Shown: positions 61,874 to 64,000 of the stretch, piece by piece
How the letters are laid out: each line of letters starts with the position of its first letter
Position numbering within the stretch: position 1 is the stretch's first letter
Assembly: GCF_034932105.1 (NCBI RefSeq)
Contig: NZ_JAYGIG010000014.1
Span: forward strand, 1-64,000
Length of the DNA: 64,000 nucleotides
From: Leptothoe sp034932105
GTDB taxonomy: Bacteria; Cyanobacteriota; Cyanobacteriia; Phormidesmidales; Phormidesmidaceae
Reading direction: 5' to 3'
The notes under the pieces: model-generated
Seen by the model: the letters and a program-made list of their open reading frames with translations, nothing else
Told to the model about the DNA's origin: nothing
Database searches by the model: none
Made by a program: the position numbers and the translations under genes

Positions 61874-61973
61874 NNNNNNNNNNNNNNNNNNNNNNNNNNN
61901 NNNNNNNNNNNNNNNNNNNNNNNNNNNNNNNNNNNNNNNNNNNNNNNNNNNNNNNNNNNNNNNNNNNNNNNNN
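61874..61973. other. assembly gap (100 N) inside the repeat array
   Basis: The sequence before (ending GGATCTAGAGGG) and after (starting GGGTTTGGTGGTGAG) joins into exactly the motif seen uninterrupted at 61446-61470. The gap may be empty or may hide whole further units. Confidence 0.9.
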
Positions 61974-62170
61974 GGGTTTGGTGGTGAGACTCGAGCGGCG
62001 AAGAACCTCATCCCCCGGCCCCTTCTCCTGGAAGGAGAAGGGGTGTTAGAGGGCTCAAAGTCCCTTTCCTCCCAGGAGAGGGATTTAGGGTGAGGTCCCC
62101 CACCATTTCAGGGCTTTAACTCTGCCAAGGTATTAGACTAATAAATGAAACTCTAACGAAGTGATGGCCC

Positions 62171-62362
62171 ATGATAATTTTGCCCGGCTCCCCCGTGAAG
62201 GTGACGAACGTAAACGATACATACTATGGGTTTCAAGGCTTAGTGCAGCGCATTACCGATGGCCGAGTGGCGGTGCTATTTGAGGGTGGCAACTGGGATA
62301 AATTGGTCACCTTCCGCATGTCTGAGATTGAGGTGGTTAAACCTAAGCGTGGCAAAAAGTAG
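62171..62362 (+). CDS. ndhS: NdhS, NAD(P)H dehydrogenase-like complex subunit S
   Basis: 63 aa. The SH3-like fold has the conserved GSPVKVTNVNDTYYGFQGLV, QRITDGRVAVLFEGGNWDKL and VTFRMSEIEVV. NdhS forms part of the ferredoxin-binding site of photosynthetic NDH-1, which drives cyclic electron flow. The length equals that of known homologues. The ATG at 62171 follows the end of the repeat array by about 55 bp, so the array may influence its expression. Confidence 0.9.
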   Translation: MIILPGSPVKVTNVNDTYYGFQGLVQRITDGRVAVLFEGGNWDKLVTFRMSEIEVVKPKRGKK

Positions 62363-62531
62363 TAGCCGGGACTTGCCTGGTGCATGCCCCAGACTGTAAT
62401 CATCAGGCTCTAAGGTGCGATCGCATTAAAGCATACCCCCAAGCATCAAGGCATACGGGACTAGATGTAAGATGCCATTTCCCAGACATGGTGCTAATGT
62501 ACTAAAGACGTTTGTACTATGTCCCAGAACT

Positions 62532-63194
62532 ATGCGTCTTCCCCTACCCCAGCTGGCTAACCGCGATCGCAACCCGGCCCACATTGCTGAGGTAATCGAA
62601 ACGGCAACCACCGAGTTTTTGGCCCAATGCCTGGAGCCAGAGGATTTGAGTTTTCCAGCGATGCCTCCCTTTGGCAGTTGGGTAAAGTCGTTTGACGAAG
62701 AAGCCAGTAACCAAATTTATGGAGTGGTCTACCATGCCACCACCAGCCCCATTGACTCAGTACATCGGGCACGGGCATTGGGTATGACCCTAGAGGATTT
62801 ACGACAGCAGCAGCCACAGATTTTTGCAATGCTCAAGACGGAGTTTCGGGTGGCGATTGTGGGGTTTCAGACGGTGGAATCTGAAAATCGCCGGGTAGTC
62901 GACGGACGATGCTACCAGCATTTACCCCCACGGCCACCCCAGGTACATCAGGCAGTCTATCGGTGTGACCCGGATGAAGTGATCGGGTTCACGGATGAGT
63001 TGGATTTTTTACGGACGCTGTTGCAGGTGAGCAATGTGCCCAGCGAAAGCTTAGTAGCAGCGGCAATTCGTGAAGTGTATCAGCTGCGGCAATTTGAACG
63101 GGAATGGCTGGTGCTGGCGGGGCGAACGGTGGGGACATTGCTCAAGGATGACTATGATCGGCTGCGAATGATCCTGAACCAAATTCATCCCTAG
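62532..63194 (+). CDS. HAS-barrel domain protein
   Basis: 220 aa from the ATG at 62532 (MRLPLPQLANRDRNPAHIAE). The first 110 residues resemble the HAS barrel, a beta-barrel found at the N-terminus of HerA-type helicases and ATP synthases (IAEVIETATTEFLAQCLEPE, PPFGSWVKSFDEEASNQIYG). No ATPase motifs follow; the C-terminal part (PPRPPQVHQAVYRCDPDEVI, then helices with LLKDDYDRLRMILNQIHP) is characteristic of a stand-alone cyanobacterial family. Role unknown, possibly DNA-end processing by analogy with HerA. Confidence 0.75.
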   Translation: MRLPLPQLANRDRNPAHIAEVIETATTEFLAQCLEPEDLSFPAMPPFGSWVKSFDEEASNQIYGVVYHATTSPIDSVHRARALGMTLEDLRQQQPQIFAMLKTEFRVAIVGFQTVESENRRVVDGRCYQHLPPRPPQVHQAVYRCDPDEVIGFTDELDFLRTLLQVSNVPSESLVAAAIREVYQLRQFEREWLVLAGRTVGTLLKDDYDRLRMILNQIHP

Positions 63195-63265
63195 TCAGGG
63201 TTTCACCATGGGTAAAAAACCAACGTCCCCTGAGACTTGCCCACCCCAAAAGGCCCCTGAAGCTC

Positions 63266-63297
63266 TTGAAATAGTCCCACTGGAAGGGCTATTTCAA
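63266..63297. other. stem-loop downstream of the HAS-barrel gene
   Basis: TTGAAATAG (63266-63274) and CTATTTCAA (63289-63297) form 9 bp, continued by CCC/GGG after a one-base bulge. An A-run follows, so on the opposite strand it would read as a T-run before the stem. Not a classical terminator for this gene. Confidence 0.5.
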
Positions 63298-63584
63298 AAA
63301 CCACAAGTATCGGACATGGGCCTCTGGCGATCAGATTCCTACGTGCTAAGAACCCATTATTAGATAGTAGATCACCCCCTTATTCAGTAATCACAGATAC
63401 AAAACAAGAAAGCTTGATAATAATGTAAGGAGTAGATGGTCTTACCCCCCAGGGGTGTCGATAGGCATCCCCATTCGCTTAAAGTAAGTACATACAAAGA
63501 CCACTTTATTGCATAACTTCCTAGACTTAACTCCATATCTAAGTAAGCAGACCGTTTTATTGCGTAAAACCTTATATCTAAACC

Positions 63585-63620
63585 GAAGCCCCCATGAGCC
63601 TTAGCGCCCATGGGGGCTTC
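63585..63620. terminator. strong GC-rich stem-loop in the final intergenic region
   Basis: GAAGCCCCCATG (63585-63596) and CATGGGGGCTTC (63609-63620) form a perfect 12-bp stem followed by TTATATCT. No gene is seen in the 390 bp before it. Two similar AT-rich segments precede it (AGACCACTTTATTGCATAA near 63498 and AGACCGTTTTATTGCGTAA near 63549). Confidence 0.6.
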
Positions 63621-63816
63621 TTATATCTGTAGCATCAGGCTAAACCTGGCCAAGCTGACCTATCCTGCACAACAGACTTATGACGATGGACTTGAAGTTT
63701 GGCCCCGTTCATGGTTCCAAATTCAAAACAGACGTTATGACTTCCTTAGTAGTAGCCATAAAGTCCGTGGAAACTCCGTAAATTCACTACTTTACATTTC
63801 TTTACAATTAACCGAT

Positions 63817-63913
63817 TTTTCCCCAGGCCTTTCCTCAGGTTTTCCCCAGATTCAGCCGAGTTTTCCCCAGGTTTCCTAGGAAGGTTGAATGCATTCAGAG
63901 CTTCTGTGGAAAA
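63817..63913. promoter_or_regulatory. cluster of DnaA-box-like motifs
   Basis: TTTTCCCCA occurs three times on the forward strand (63817-63825, 63840-63848, 63861-63869), and TTTTCCACA once on the reverse strand (63905-63913). The last is the exact consensus I know for cyanobacterial DnaA boxes; the first three differ at one base. It lies in a gene-free region of about 800 bp (63195-64000) with AT-rich flanks. This may be part of a replication origin or a DnaA-regulated promoter; the neighbouring gene lies beyond the window. Confidence 0.4.
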
Positions 63914-64000
63914 CCCCATCGGCTGGGAAGCTGTGGTCAAATATAGCGTTATGTAACGAAAGAAGTGTCTTAACCCTCTTGGTCTCGTCAGTCCCAATTT

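Larger units (their letters stand above)
60682..62117. repeat. REP-like palindrome array with deleted DUF559 derivatives
   Basis: Palindrome hp1 (CCTCATCCCCCGGCCCC then TTCTCCTGGGAGGAGAAGG) begins at 61120, 61239, 61490, 61699 and 62006. Each is followed by hp2 in opposite orientation (TCCCTCTCC-TCCC-AGGAGAGGGA or TGGG variant, then TTTAGGGTGAGG). Units are 251 and 209 bp; the last interval spans a 100-N gap. Between hp2 and the next hp1, units 2-4 hold a segment similar to the start of the DUF559 gene joined to its end. The first interval (61157-61238) keeps only the 3' part, and the array ends with a truncated fragment at about 62117. Confidence 0.85.

Noticed and set aside
61120..62104. 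array hairpins as ordinary terminators of the DUF559 gene
   Set aside because: The hairpins recur five times, lack T-runs, come in inverted pairs and flank gene-derived fragments, which a terminator would not explain.

Overview
The window comes from a phycobilisome-containing cyanobacterium, probably a filamentous Leptolyngbya-type organism (the genus is inferred, not shown). The evidence is a psbD-psbC pair coding for D2 and CP43, a petH whose FNR carries an N-terminal phycobilisome-linker domain, ferrochelatase with a C-terminal CAB segment, NdhS, RbcR, and many copies of the HIP1 octamer GCGATCGC (for example 8320-8327 and 20774-20781). Two 100-N runs (31655-31754 and 61874-61973) show that this is a scaffolded draft assembly.

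Layout. 1-4740: the end of an IS630-like element abuts a beheaded pilM, followed by pilN, pilO and pilQ (type IV pilus alignment complex and secretin). 4984-11275: HU, a flavin oxidoreductase, dcd, a CobA/BtuR-like protein without a P-loop, a HAD phosphatase and a CDF metal transporter preceded by a 45-bp tandem-repeat array. 11373-20288: a DALR-domain protein, a Crp-family regulator, a Ser/Thr kinase fused to a PstS-like sensor, rbcR, a 2Fe-2S protein, hrcA and a rhomboid protease. 20501-28447: a DUF4126 membrane protein, hemH, a tyrosine recombinase, fabG, a second repeat array, a y-type thioredoxin, folK, a Nudix hydrolase and a DevA/DevC-like exporter. 28548-32355: a subtilase and a large CARDB/RTX protein, probably exported. 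32501-44734: prmC, hom, petH, the divergent psbDC operon, a lumenal pentapeptide protein, ribE, a bifunctional nuclease, an Fe-S aldo/keto reductase and a ferrochelatase-like protein with a His-rich tail. 45080-50852: a DICT/HD-domain protein overlapping a pentapeptide-repeat gene, pstS behind a clear Pho box, and two TonB-like proteins. 50874-56307: map, rplS, tRNA-Trp, then secE-nusG-rplK-rplA-[L10 leader]-rplJ-rplL. 56574-60268: a periplasmic binding protein, a ChaN-like lipoprotein and an aldo/keto reductase.

60680-62117 holds the most interesting structure. A small DUF559 nuclease-like gene is flanked by REP-type palindromes and followed by an array of about 210-250 bp units. Between their palindromes, these units carry the fused 5' and 3' ends of the same gene, so they look like internally deleted, MITE-like derivatives of a DUF559 element. 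The window closes with ndhS, a HAS-barrel protein and a long non-coding stretch with a cluster of DnaA-box-like motifs.

Most genes are ordinary core cyanobacterial housekeeping genes. The accessory signals are the DUF559/REP array, the two intergenic tandem arrays, the IS insertion in pilM, several long hairpins, and the secreted protease/RTX pair.
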